Below are positions 21,007 through 29,746 of a stretch of DNA of 64,000 nt, piece by piece (the stretch's first letter is position 1; each line of letters begins with the position of its first letter). The notes under the pieces are model-generated. The model had not been told where the DNA came from and made no database searches. It saw only the letters and a program-made list of their open reading frames with translations. The position numbers and the translations under genes are program-made. Source of the DNA: Methylobacterium dankookense (GTDB lineage: Bacteria > Pseudomonadota > Alphaproteobacteria > Rhizobiales > Beijerinckiaceae); NCBI RefSeq assembly GCF_902141855.1, contig NZ_CABFVH010000010.1, positions 62,001 to 126,000 on the forward strand, given 5' to 3'.

Positions 21007-23118
21007 CTACTCCGCCGGGACGGCCGAGCGGACCTCGCGCGGCGCGAAAAGCCCCCCCTCCGGCTGCATGTCGACGCGCCGGTCGTGCAGGGCGTTGAGC
21101 GTCGAGCGGTGGCCGATCGAGACGATGGTGGTGCCGGGCAGGCGCTCGCGCAGCATCTTGTAGATCGCGGCCTCGCTCGGCTCGTCGAGCGCCGCGGTCG
21201 CCTCGTCGAGGAAGAGCCATTGCGGCTTGGCGAGCAGCGCCCGCGCGATGGCGAGGCGCTGCTGCTCGCCGCCCGACAGGCGGCGGTCCCAGCTGTCGAC
21301 CTCGTCGAGCCGGTCGGCGAGCTGCGGGAGCTGGGCCGCGACCAGGGCCTCGCGGATCGCCTCGTCCGTGAACTGGTCGATGGTGCTCGGATAGACCACG
21401 GCGCCGCGGAGCGTGCCGAGCGGCAGGTAGGGCCGCTGCGGCAGGAGCAGGGCCGATTGCCCGGCCGGCACGTCGACCCGGCCCTTGCCGAAGGGCCAGA
21501 TCCCGGCGATCGCCCGGAACAGGGTGGACTTGCCCGAGCCCGAGGGCCCGGTGAGCAGGGTGGCGCCCCCCGTCCGGAAGGCGAGGTCGTCGGCCTTCAC
21601 GATCTCGCGCCCGTCTGGAAGGGCGAGCGTCAGGCCGCGGGCGGTGACCGGCCCGGTGGTGTCGTTGCCCTGGGCGAGGCCGTAGCCCGCGGCCGAGAGC
21701 GCCTCGGCCTTGGTCATCGCCCGCTTGAAGGAGCCGAGACGGATGGTGTTCGCCCGGTAGGAGGCGAGCGTGATGTAGCTCGTGACGAAGAAGTTCAGCG
21801 CGTTCTGGACGTTGCCGAAGGCGTCCGAGGTCTGCTGCAGCGTGCCCAGGGTGATCTTCTTCGAGAAGAAGGACGGGGCCGCGATGATGAGCGGGAAGAC
21901 CGCGCTCGCCTGCCGGTAGCTGAAGGTGAAGGCGATCAGCTTGATGCGCCGGTAGATGATGTCGACGTAGTTGTCGATCACGGTGTGGAAGATCGTGGCC
22001 AGCCGCGAGGCCTCGGCGCGCTCGCCGCGCAGGAGCGCGATCTGCTCGGAATAGATGCGGTTGCGGGCCAGCGAGAAGCGGAAGTCCGCCTCGACCTGCT
22101 CCTGGCGGAAGTTGAGGCCGATCAGCGGCTTGCCGATGATGTGGGTGAGCCAGGTGCCGACCACCGCGTAGGCGATGACGAGCCAGACCAGGAAGCCCGG
22201 GATCACCGCGTCGGTGAAGGGCAGCACGAAGTCGCGCGACAGCGTCCACAGGATGACGATGAAGGAGACGAGCTGCGCGGCCTGGGAGAGCAGCCGGATC
22301 GACAGGCTCGCCGTCTGCTGGATGAAGGCGTTGACGTCCTGCTGGATACGCTGGTCGGGGTTGTCGGCCTGCTCGTCGATGAAGGGGATGCGGTAATGCG
22401 TGCCCTTGCCGAGCCAGCGCTCGTAGAGGCTGTGCGTCAGCCAGGTGCGCCAGCGGATGTGCAGCGAGGAATCGACGAAGAGGTCGATCATCCCGATCAC
22501 GATGTTGAGCATCGCGAGCGGGATGAAGATCCACAGCACCTGATGCCAGAAAGCCTCCGCGTTGAGCTCCTGCAGGGTGTTGTAGAGGTCGCGGTAGAAG
22601 AAGTTGAACCGCAGCGTCAGCGCCACGTCGGCGAAGTTGACGAAGATCGACAGCGCCACGAGCCGCTGGCCGATCTGGCCCTCCGTGCGGCCGAACCAGC
22701 GGAACAGGCCGATCTCCTTGGTCGGCGCGTCGCGGTTGGCGAAGTACGGGTCGGCGATCAGGGTGATGTCGCGGATGGGCTTCCAGTAGGAGATCGCGAG
22801 CACGATGCCGGCGAAGACCACGGCGCCGGTCGCGGCGAAGGCGGGCGGCAGCAGCGCGCCGATGACGGCGGGCAGCAGGCCCATGGCGGCGGCGGTCTTG
22901 GCGCCCGCGAGCAGCAGGTAGCCGATGCCGTAGACCGAGACGAAGACCTTCAGATAGGCGGAGAGGTTCCCCGAGGCGACGAGGATGCCCGCCATGACGA
23001 AGCCGGCGAGCGAGACGTAGAGCGGGGGCGAGGGGATGCCCGGCACCGCCAGCAGCACCAGCGCGACGAGTGCGGTGAGCGCGGCCTGGAAGCCCAGACC
23101 GGTCCTGAGTGCGGCCAC
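21007..23118 (-). CDS. ABC transporter with fused membrane and ATPase domains (SbmA/ABCD-like)
   Basis: 703-residue half-transporter, expected to work as a dimer. About four N-terminal hydrophobic helices (residues 1-110) precede the SbmA/BacA-like or ABC_membrane_2 domain (LRFNFFYRDLYNTLQELNAE, WRTWLTHSLYERWL, NPDQRIQQDVNAF). The C-terminal ATPase is complete: Walker A GPSGSGKSTLFRAI, signature LSGGEQQRLAIARALL, Walker B WLFLDEATAALDE and H-loop IVSIGHRST. Relatives include E. coli YddA and peroxisomal ABCD proteins. The substrate is unknown; cobalamin, peptides or acyl-CoA are known for relatives. It stands alone. Confidence 0.9.
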   Translation of the reverse strand: MAALRTGLGFQAALTALVALVLLAVPGIPSPPLYVSLAGFVMAGILVASGNLSAYLKVFVSVYGIGYLLLAGAKTAAAMGLLPAVIGALLPPAFAATGAVVFAGIVLAISYWKPIRDITLIADPYFANRDAPTKEIGLFRWFGRTEGQIGQRLVALSIFVNFADVALTLRFNFFYRDLYNTLQELNAEAFWHQVLWIFIPLAMLNIVIGMIDLFVDSSLHIRWRTWLTHSLYERWLGKGTHYRIPFIDEQADNPDQRIQQDVNAFIQQTASLSIRLLSQAAQLVSFIVILWTLSRDFVLPFTDAVIPGFLVWLVIAYAVVGTWLTHIIGKPLIGLNFRQEQVEADFRFSLARNRIYSEQIALLRGERAEASRLATIFHTVIDNYVDIIYRRIKLIAFTFSYRQASAVFPLIIAAPSFFSKKITLGTLQQTSDAFGNVQNALNFFVTSYITLASYRANTIRLGSFKRAMTKAEALSAAGYGLAQGNDTTGPVTARGLTLALPDGREIVKADDLAFRTGGATLLTGPSGSGKSTLFRAIAGIWPFGKGRVDVPAGQSALLLPQRPYLPLGTLRGAVVYPSTIDQFTDEAIREALVAAQLPQLADRLDEVDSWDRRLSGGEQQRLAIARALLAKPQWLFLDEATAALDEPSEAAIYKMLRERLPGTTIVSIGHRSTLNALHDRRVDMQPEGGLFAPREVRSAVPAE

Positions 23119-23268
23119 GCGCGTCTCTCCAATACTCCCGAGGCCGGGGGCTTGTTCAGCCCACGGCCGTCGTCAGCGCCAGTGACGGCGCGTCGTGGCG
23201 AGATAGTGGCATCGATGCCGCCCTGTCCCGTGAAACTTTCGCAAGGCGCGGGCGACCGATCGCCCCGC

Positions 23269-23580
23269 CTACCAGTTCCACTCCTCGAAGCCCGGCTCGC
23301 GGCAGCGGTAGCCGACCGGGCATTGCGGGTTGTCGCGGGTGGGCAGGAAGCGCAGCTCCGCGACCTCGGAGAAGTCGCAGAACGAGCGGTCGCGGACGAG
23401 GCGCTCCGTCGCGCCCCGGCCGGTGGGCAGGGTGACCTCGCCCTCGCGCTTCACCAGGGCCATCGCCTCGGCGCAGACCAGCCGCTGCGTCGCCGATGGC
23501 GGGACGGCGATGGGTCGTCCTTGCGCGAAGGAGGCACTGGCGGTGAGGCCGAGCAGAAGGGCGCTGACGAAGCGTCGCAT
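23269..23580 (-). CDS. Small secreted hypothetical protein
   Basis: 103 residues from the ATG at 23580 (an ATG at 23595 is also open). A signal peptide is evident (MRRFVSALLLGLTASASFAQ). The mature part has four cysteines (RLVCAEAM, RSFCDFSEV, PQCPVGYRCREPG), compatible with two disulfides in the periplasm, and ends with PGFEEWNW. I do not recognise a family. Codon use is like the neighbours, supporting a real gene. Confidence 0.65.
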   Translation of the reverse strand: MRRFVSALLLGLTASASFAQGRPIAVPPSATQRLVCAEAMALVKREGEVTLPTGRGATERLVRDRSFCDFSEVAELRFLPTRDNPQCPVGYRCREPGFEEWNW

Positions 23581-23866
23581 CGGGGGAATGGCCAAGTGCC
23601 TCGGAACGCACGTGAACTCGGGATGGGGCCGTGCAGGCCGCAGCCCCGTGTCCCGCGATCAAGCATGGCAGTTTCCGCCGGCCCCGGGAAGGGCCTGGGT
23701 GTCACCCCGGCGCCCCAGCGCGGGAGAATTCGCCGTGGCGGCGCCGTAATCGGCTGATTTGGAATTCGCAGGCGCAGAGACCCGGTTAACATTTCGTTGA
23801 ACACAGGCGGGATGGGACCGGCGCCGCTGCTTGACCTGCCCCCGCCGTGAGGACTGGTGTTCTGCG

Positions 23867-24499
23867 ATGTCCGCTCTCTCGATTCTCGATCTCGATGCCG
23901 TCCGGGCCGCGCCCGTGAGCCGCGAGCCCTACGCCTTCACGCTCGGCACGAACGTGCTCAAGCCCGAGTCGATCGACGCGATCCGCGCCGACTTCCCCGA
24001 CATCGCCAAGCCCGGCTACCTGACGGTGGACGAGGTCGCGCTCAAGGGCCGCTTCAAGGCGCTGATCGACGAGCTCGAGAGCGACGCCTTCTCGGCGATC
24101 CTCGGCGAGAAGTTCGGCATCGACCTCGTCGCGTGCCCGCGCCTTACGACAATCATGAAGCGGTCTCAGCTCAAGTACGGCTCGATCCACACGGACGGCC
24201 CGTCGAAGGTGCTCACTCTCCTCGTCTACATGAACGACGCCTGGTCCGCCCCGGCCGCCGGCCGGCTGCGGGTGCTCTACGACGGCAAGAACTACGAGCC
24301 CTTCGCCGTCGAGGTGCCGCCGACGATGGGGACGATGTTCGCGTTCCTGCGAGCGGACAATTCCTGGCATGGGCACGAGCCCTTCGAGGGCGAGCGCCGC
24401 GTGGTGCAGGTCGCTTGGCTGAAGGACGCCTCCGAGCTGGAGCGTAAGAAGAAGCGCAACCGCACGGCGCAGTTCCTCAAGGGCATCTTCGGACGCTGA
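23867..24499 (+). CDS. 2-oxoglutarate/Fe(II)-dependent oxygenase-like protein
   Basis: 210-residue protein with a double-stranded beta-helix pattern. The metal ligands are visible as the HTD of SIHTDGPSKVLTLLVYMN and the distal His of ADNSWHGHEPFEGERR, with Arg (ERRVVQVAW) placed to bind 2-oxoglutarate. This matches the 2OG-Fe(II) oxygenase superfamily; the substrate is unknown. The ATG at 23867 is used. The next gene begins three bases after the stop. A spacer of 286 bases upstream carries the divergent gene at 23269 and no clear site. Confidence 0.8.
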   Translation: MSALSILDLDAVRAAPVSREPYAFTLGTNVLKPESIDAIRADFPDIAKPGYLTVDEVALKGRFKALIDELESDAFSAILGEKFGIDLVACPRLTTIMKRSQLKYGSIHTDGPSKVLTLLVYMNDAWSAPAAGRLRVLYDGKNYEPFAVEVPPTMGTMFAFLRADNSWHGHEPFEGERRVVQVAWLKDASELERKKKRNRTAQFLKGIFGR

Positions 24500-24502
24500 C
24501 AG

Positions 24503-25237
24503 ATGAGCGGGGGAGCGGCCATGGCGGCGGGTCTCGATCCGGGACCGCTGGGGAAGGAGGCGGGTCAGGGCCGCGGCGGCCGGGCTTGGCGCGCCGTGCT
24601 GCTCGCGCTCGCGGCCGGCTGGGGCGCCTTCCTGGCCTACAGCGCGGTCTTCCTGACTGAGGATCCGCCCCTGCGCCACGCCGCCGTGGCAGACCGCGAG
24701 ACCACGAGCGGGCTCGACTTCCCCGCCCCCGGCTCCGCCCCGCTGCAGACCGCCCGCCGCGTCGCCTACGGGCTCGACGAGCCGCGCCCCGACACCGCCC
24801 CCTCGGCCGATCCCCCGGCGACACACCCCGCCTCCGTGGCCCGGGCGACGGCAGCGGAGCCGCCGATCCAGCCCGGCAGGACGGGCGCCCTGCCCGAAGC
24901 GGTGGCGACGGCACCACCCACCGAGCGGATGGCGGCAGAGCGGCTGGACCATATCGGGGTTTGGGGACCGAACGCGGCGGCCTGCGGCGCCCGCCACCGC
25001 CGCCGCGGCTACTATCAGGCCATCATCACCCTCGAGCGGGCGAAGGCCGGCCGCACCGTCTGCACCTTCCACGACGGACGGCGCATCGGGAACGCCTGGG
25101 TCACGGCCGCGGAGTGCAGCGACCGCGGCCGCCACTGGTCCTCGCAGGTGCGGCTCGTCGTGGAGGGCGACCGTCTGACCTGGTCGAGCGCCCGGGGAAC
25201 AGCCTCCTACATCCGCTGCGGCCGGCGCCCGGGCTGA
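24503..25237 (+). CDS. Membrane-anchored hypothetical protein with Pro/Ala-rich linker
   Basis: 244 residues: a basic N-terminus, one transmembrane helix at about residues 28-50 (AVLLALAAGWGAFLAYSAVF), a long Pro/Ala/Thr-rich linker (about residues 60-140) and a compact C-terminal domain. That domain starts HIGVWGPNAAACGARHRRRG and ends SSARGTASYIRCG, with three or four cysteines. Similar short C-terminal domains occur in other alphaproteobacterial envelope proteins, but no function is assigned. It is likely co-transcribed with the oxygenase, three bases upstream. Confidence 0.72.
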   Translation: MSGGAAMAAGLDPGPLGKEAGQGRGGRAWRAVLLALAAGWGAFLAYSAVFLTEDPPLRHAAVADRETTSGLDFPAPGSAPLQTARRVAYGLDEPRPDTAPSADPPATHPASVARATAAEPPIQPGRTGALPEAVATAPPTERMAAERLDHIGVWGPNAAACGARHRRRGYYQAIITLERAKAGRTVCTFHDGRRIGNAWVTAAECSDRGRHWSSQVRLVVEGDRLTWSSARGTASYIRCGRRPG

Positions 25238-25248
25238 GCCCGATGCTT

Positions 25249-26166
25249 TCAGGCCCCGGCCACCTCGGTCCGCGCCTTGAGCACGTCGATCAGCGCGCGA
25301 TCGCGCCGCGCCTCCAACTCCGCCACGGTGCGACCGGCGGCCTCCGCCTCGACACCAGCAACGATCGCCGCCTTCACGTCCTCGGTGAGTCGCGGATCCC
25401 CGAGGCTCTCCCAGCGCCGCTCCTGGCTCGGCCCGAGATGGTCGAGATAGTGCCGGATGCCGCCGGCCCCGCCGCCGAGATGGTAGGTCATGTGCGGGCC
25501 CATCGCCGACCAGCGCAGGCCCGGCCCGTTGCAGAGCGCGGCGTCGATATCGGCCACGCTCGCCACGCCTTCCGCAACGAGATTCACCGCCTCCCGGTAC
25601 AGGGCCGAGGCGAGGCGATTGGCGATGTGGCCCGGCATCTCCCGTCGCAGGATCACCGGCCGGCGTCCGAGCCGGGTATAGAAGGCGGCGGCCCGCTCCG
25701 CGGCGGTATCGCTGCCCGCCACGATCTCGACGAGCGGCACGAGATGGGGCGGGTTGAAGGGATGGGCGACGAGCACGCGCTCGGGCCGGGCGCAATCGGC
25801 GACGATCCGGCTGCGCAGCATCGCCGAGGTGCTCGATGCGACCAGGATGTCGGCCGGCAGGCAGGCGTCGATCCGGGCGAGCAGGCCGCGCTTGAGCCCC
25901 TCCTCCTCGGGCGCGTTCTCCTGCACGAAGCCGGCGCCCGTGACCGCCGCCTCGAGGTCGTCATGGGTGGCGAGCCGGCCAGCGCCCGTCAGGCCGAGTT
26001 CGGCGAGTTGGCCCAGCGCGAGGTCGACCGAAACCCGCAGACGGTCGGCGAAGCCGGGTGCCGGATCCCAGGCGGAAACGTCGATTCCGTGCGCCAGGAA
26101 CAGGGCCGCCCAACTCGCACCGACCGTGCCGCATCCGACCACGGCGACGGCGCCGATCTCATCCAT
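25249..26166 (-). CDS. 3-hydroxyacyl-CoA dehydrogenase family protein
   Basis: NAD-dependent dehydrogenase of 305 residues. The Rossmann motif VAVVGCGTVGASWAALFLAH is at the N-terminus. The 3HCDH signature region (STSAMLRSRIVADCARPERV, VAHPFNPPHLVPLVEIVAG) follows, with the catalytic His in AHPFNPP, and the C-terminal domain starts near GHIANRLASALYREAVNLV. The size and a single 3HCDH C-domain fit L-carnitine dehydrogenase or L-gulonate 3-dehydrogenase-like enzymes rather than a fused beta-oxidation enzyme. It is divergent from the ABC import operon at 26288; a link is possible but not shown. Confidence 0.85.
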   Translation of the reverse strand: MDEIGAVAVVGCGTVGASWAALFLAHGIDVSAWDPAPGFADRLRVSVDLALGQLAELGLTGAGRLATHDDLEAAVTGAGFVQENAPEEEGLKRGLLARIDACLPADILVASSTSAMLRSRIVADCARPERVLVAHPFNPPHLVPLVEIVAGSDTAAERAAAFYTRLGRRPVILRREMPGHIANRLASALYREAVNLVAEGVASVADIDAALCNGPGLRWSAMGPHMTYHLGGGAGGIRHYLDHLGPSQERRWESLGDPRLTEDVKAAIVAGVEAEAAGRTVAELEARRDRALIDVLKARTEVAGA

Positions 26167-26287
26167 TTCAGAACTCCGGACTCTTCCACCGCACGCGCTT
26201 TACATCCGGTGCCGCCGCTGCATTAGTCAACGCGCGATGCTCTCGTTTTCGTGAGATCGAGCGGGCGACAAGACCCGCGACCGGAGG

Positions 26288-27271
26288 ATGCCCATGCTCA
26301 AGCGCGCTCTCGCCTGCGCCGCCCTGTTCGCCCTCGCCGCGACCGTCCCCGCCCGTGCGCAGGACGTGGTCCGGCTCGGCAATCTCAAGTTCGCCCATTA
26401 CGGCGCGATCTCCTACATGAAGGAAATCGCGCCCAAATTCGGCCTGAAGATCGACGAGCGGCAATTCGCCAAGGGCGCCGACATCTACCCGGCCATGGCG
26501 GTCGACCAGATCGACATCGCGGCCTCGGGCGGCGATGGCGCCGTGGCCGCGCGGGGGAACGGCGTGAAGCTCCTCGTGGTGGCGGGCTTCGCCAATGGCG
26601 GCGTGCGCATCCTCAAGCGACCGGACCTGCCGGCCAAGACCGCGGCCGACCTGAAGGGCCTCAAGGTCGCCACCGTCCGCGGCGGAACCCAGGACCTGAT
26701 GCTGCTGGCCGAGCTCGACAAGCACGGCATGACCTGGTCCGAGCGGCCCGGCAAGGACGTGCAGCTGACCTATTTCAACAACTACGCCGACCTGAACCAG
26801 GCGCTCGCGCAGAAATACGTCGACGTGATCTGCCAGAGCGAGCCGCAATCGACGCAGGCGATCAGCGCCGGCTGGGGCGTGGAGTTGGTTAAGCCCTACG
26901 ACACGCCGATCGGCATCCCCTACCGCCCGCTGGTGATGACCGAGAAGATGTACAACGAGAAGCCGGAGGTGGCGGCCAAGGTCCTCAAGCTGTTCGTCGC
27001 CGCCACCAAGGCCTTCATCGACGACCCGGCTCTGGCCGAGAAATACGTGCGCGAGCAGGTCTTCAAGGGCCAGCTCTCGAGCCAGGATTTCCGCGACGGC
27101 ATGGCCAACGCGAGCTATACCTACGACATGCCGGCCGGGCATATGCAGACCACTTCCGACTACATGGTCAAGTATGGGCTCGGCAAAATGGTCAGCCCGC
27201 CCAAGAGCGACGCCGAATGGGTCAAGACCGATCTCCTGGATAAGGCCAAGGCCGAGCTGAAGACCAACTGA
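26288..27271 (+). CDS. ABC transporter substrate-binding protein (NitT/TauT type)
   Basis: Periplasmic binding protein of 327 residues with a signal peptide (ALACAALFALAATVPARAQD). The SsuA/TauA-like fold is recognised by VRLGNLKFAHYGAISYMKEI, AMAVDQIDIAASGGDGAVAA and DLKGLKVATVRGGTQDLMLL. This family binds sulfonates, nitrate, thiamine precursors or aromatic acids; the ligand cannot be read from sequence. Its stop overlaps the permease start by one base, so the three genes 26288-28923 form one operon. Confidence 0.9.
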   Translation: MPMLKRALACAALFALAATVPARAQDVVRLGNLKFAHYGAISYMKEIAPKFGLKIDERQFAKGADIYPAMAVDQIDIAASGGDGAVAARGNGVKLLVVAGFANGGVRILKRPDLPAKTAADLKGLKVATVRGGTQDLMLLAELDKHGMTWSERPGKDVQLTYFNNYADLNQALAQKYVDVICQSEPQSTQAISAGWGVELVKPYDTPIGIPYRPLVMTEKMYNEKPEVAAKVLKLFVAATKAFIDDPALAEKYVREQVFKGQLSSQDFRDGMANASYTYDMPAGHMQTTSDYMVKYGLGKMVSPPKSDAEWVKTDLLDKAKAELKTN

Positions 27272-28080
27272 TGCGCGCGTCCTCGCTCCGCGGCGCCATC
27301 GTCCCGGTCGGCCTGCTCGTCCTCTGGGAGATCCTAAGCCGCGTCGGCGTGTTCTCGCCGATCGTGCTGCCGCCGCCCACGGCGGTGGCGGCCAAATGGT
27401 TCTCCGGCCTGCTGCCGGGCCTGCCCTACGACCCCGATACGCAGAGCTATCTCGGCTGGCTCTTCTCCGGCGAGATGCCGCACGACATGGTGTCGAGCCT
27501 GTCGCGCGTGGTCAGCGGCTTCGTGATCGGGGCCGGCCTCGCGGTGCCGGTCGGCCTGGTGCTCGGCACCAACGACCGGCTCTACGACCTGTTCAACCCG
27601 CTGCTGCAGGTGCTGCGCCCGATCCCGCCGATCGCCTATATCCCGCTCGCTATCGTCTGGTTCGGCCTCGGCAACCCGCCGGCCCTGTTCCTGATCGCGC
27701 TCGGTACCTTCTTCCCCGTCCTCGTCAACACCATCGCCGGGGTGCGGCAGGTCGATTCGATCTATATCCGCGCGGCGCGCAACCTCGGCGCGGGCTCGTG
27801 GACGATGTTCCGCCGCGTGATCCTGCCGGCGGCGAGCCCCTTCGTGCTCGCCGGCATGCGCATCGGCATCGGCACCGCCTTCATCGTCGTGATCGTCGCC
27901 GAGATGATCGCGGTCTCGGACGGGCTCGGCTACCGCATCCTCGAGGCGCGGGAATACATGTGGTCCGACAAGATCATCGGCGGCATGCTCACCATCGGCG
28001 TGCTCGGCCTGATCATCGACGGGGCGATGAGCCGCCTCAACGACCACCTGCTGCGCTGGCACCGCGGCCTGGAGCGGTAG
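27271..28080 (+). CDS. ABC transporter permease (NitT/TauT type)
   Basis: 269-residue inner-membrane permease with about six helices. The EAA-like loop that contacts the ATPase is IRAARNLGAGSWTMFRRVIL, within PVLVNTIAGVRQVDSIYIRA and followed by PAASPFVLAGMRIGIGTAF. It is close to SsuC/TauC in length and pattern. The start overlaps the binding-protein stop by one base, and the ATPase gene follows after 48 bases. Confidence 0.92.
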   Translation: MRASSLRGAIVPVGLLVLWEILSRVGVFSPIVLPPPTAVAAKWFSGLLPGLPYDPDTQSYLGWLFSGEMPHDMVSSLSRVVSGFVIGAGLAVPVGLVLGTNDRLYDLFNPLLQVLRPIPPIAYIPLAIVWFGLGNPPALFLIALGTFFPVLVNTIAGVRQVDSIYIRAARNLGAGSWTMFRRVILPAASPFVLAGMRIGIGTAFIVVIVAEMIAVSDGLGYRILEAREYMWSDKIIGGMLTIGVLGLIIDGAMSRLNDHLLRWHRGLER

Positions 28081-28128
28081 GACCCGCTTCCTCCTCATCC
28101 CATCGGTCAGCGCGAGACGGAATACGGC

Positions 28129-28923
28129 ATGTCGGCAGAGATCATGGTCGCGGATGCCAGCAAGGTGTTTGGCAGCGGCGATGCCGGCGTCGCGGCCCTG
28201 CAGGACGTTACCGCGACGGTGCCGGAGGGGCAGTTCCTCTGCCTGCTCGGCCCCTCGGGCTGCGGCAAGTCGACCCTCCTCAACGCGATCGCCGGCTTCA
28301 CGCCGCTGACCGCCGGCCACATCACCATTGGCGGCACGCCGGTATCCGGGCCGGGGCCCGACCGCGGCATGGTCTTCCAGGAATACGCGCTGTTCCCCTG
28401 GATGAGCGTCGAGGACAACGTCCGCTTCGGCCTCGACATCAAGGGCGTGCCGCGCGCCGAGGCCGGAGTGACGGTCGACCGGATCACCGCGACCCTCGGC
28501 CTGTCGGATTTCCGCAAGCGCTTCCCGAAGGACCTCTCCGGCGGCATGCGCCAGCGCGTGGCCATCGCCCGCATCCTGGCCCTCGACCCGCCGGTGATGC
28601 TGATGGACGAGCCCTTCGGCGCCCTCGACGCGCTGACGCGGCGCACCCTGCAGGACGAGCTGCTGCGGATCTGGGCCGAGTACCGCAAGACGGTGATCTT
28701 CGTCACCCACTCCATCGAGGAGGCGATCTACCTCGCCGATCGGATCCTGGTGATGACCTACCGCCCGGGCCGGCTGAAGCGCGACGTGATGGTGGACATG
28801 CCGCGCCCGCGCGACACCGCCTCGGCCGAGTTCAACGCGATCAAGCGGGAGCTCGCAGGCCTCGTGATGGCCGAACAGCAGCGCTTCACCGATGCCGAGC
28901 TGCACGCGCCCGCCGTCGACTGA
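28129..28923 (+). CDS. ABC transporter ATP-binding protein (NitT/TauT type)
   Basis: 264-residue ATPase of the SsuB/TauB group. Motifs are Walker A GPSGCGKSTLLNAIAGF, Q-loop GMVFQEYALFPWMSV, signature LSGGMRQRVAIARIL, Walker B PPVMLMDEPFGALDALTR and the H-loop IFVTHSIEEAIYLADRI. It completes the import system started at 26288. Nothing unusual is seen. A capsule-export ATPase gene follows after 86 bases and is functionally separate. Confidence 0.94.
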   Translation: MSAEIMVADASKVFGSGDAGVAALQDVTATVPEGQFLCLLGPSGCGKSTLLNAIAGFTPLTAGHITIGGTPVSGPGPDRGMVFQEYALFPWMSVEDNVRFGLDIKGVPRAEAGVTVDRITATLGLSDFRKRFPKDLSGGMRQRVAIARILALDPPVMLMDEPFGALDALTRRTLQDELLRIWAEYRKTVIFVTHSIEEAIYLADRILVMTYRPGRLKRDVMVDMPRPRDTASAEFNAIKRELAGLVMAEQQRFTDAELHAPAVD

Positions 28924-29009
28924 TCTCAGATTCGCCGCTTTCGCCGACGAGTCAGGCGGGACGAACGCTCTTCCGGCGCGGATACGGCCGCGCATCGCAG
29001 GACGGCCCG

Positions 29010-29663
29010 GTGATCCGCTTCGACGACGTCACGAAGGTATACAGGACGGACGGCCATCGCCGCACCATCCTGGAGCGGGTCTCGTTCACCCTCAAGCCGG
29101 GCGTCAGCTACGGGATCCTCGGCATCAACGGCGCCGGCAAGTCCACGACCATGCGCCTCATCGGCGGGGTCGAGGCGCCGACGAAGGGCGAGATCCATCG
29201 GGGCCTGCGCGTTTCCTGGCCCCTCGGCTTCGCGGGCGGGTTCCACCCGCAGATGACAGGGCGCGATAACGTCATCTTCGTCGCGCGCATCTACGGCGAG
29301 GATCCGCGGCGCGTCCTCGACTTCGTCGAGGATTTCGCCGAGCTCGGCAGCTATCTCGACGTGCCGATCCGGACCTATTCCTCCGGCATGGGCGCGCGTC
29401 TCGCCTTTGGGATGAGCATGGCGATCCCATTCGACTGCTACCTGATCGACGAGGTGACCTCGGTGGGCGATGCGCGCTTCCAGAAGCGCTGCAACGAGGT
29501 CTTCTCCAGCCGCCGCAAGCATGCCGACGTGATCATGGTCTCGCACTCGATGGAGGTCATCCGCGAGTGGTGCCAGCAGGGCATCGTCCTCCTCAACGGC
29601 CGGGCGATCGTCTATGAGGACGTGAACGACGCGATCGAGCTCTACCGGCGCCTGAACGCCTGA
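29010..29663 (+). CDS. Capsular polysaccharide export ATPase (KpsT-like)
   Basis: ATPase for ABC-dependent export of capsule or other surface polysaccharide. The GTG at 29010 gives VIRFDDVTKVYRTDGHRRTI and 217 residues, the KpsT size. Motifs are Walker A GINGAGKSTTMRLIGG, the characteristic YSSGMGARLAFGMSMAIPFD in place of an LSGG-type signature, Walker B YLIDEVTSVGD and the H-loop VIMVSHSMEVI. Such ATPases normally pair with a KpsM permease, which is not adjacent here; only a KpsE-like protein follows after 83 bases. Confidence 0.88.
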   Translation: MIRFDDVTKVYRTDGHRRTILERVSFTLKPGVSYGILGINGAGKSTTMRLIGGVEAPTKGEIHRGLRVSWPLGFAGGFHPQMTGRDNVIFVARIYGEDPRRVLDFVEDFAELGSYLDVPIRTYSSGMGARLAFGMSMAIPFDCYLIDEVTSVGDARFQKRCNEVFSSRRKHADVIMVSHSMEVIREWCQQGIVLLNGRAIVYEDVNDAIELYRRLNA

Positions 29664-29746
29664 CCGCCCTCCCCCGGTCGGTGCCGCGGCGGACATGGTT
29701 TCGCCGCGGGTGCGTGCGAGTGGACGTGCCAGAGGGATCGATCGCC

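Noticed and set aside
21085..23757. A plus-strand open frame of 890 codons opposite the ABC transporter
   Set aside because: The minus-strand protein has full ABC motifs; the plus frame is Asp/Arg/His-rich shadow sequence.
23786..23800. TTAA-N7-TTGA upstream of the 2OG oxygenase gene as a CtrA box
   Set aside because: One base off consensus, but the gene has no link to CtrA processes and the trailing context differs. Too weak to list.
27396..29009. Open plus-strand extension upstream of the KpsT-like gene
   Set aside because: It runs through the permease and ATPase genes in a different frame, and family similarity begins at the GTG at 29010.
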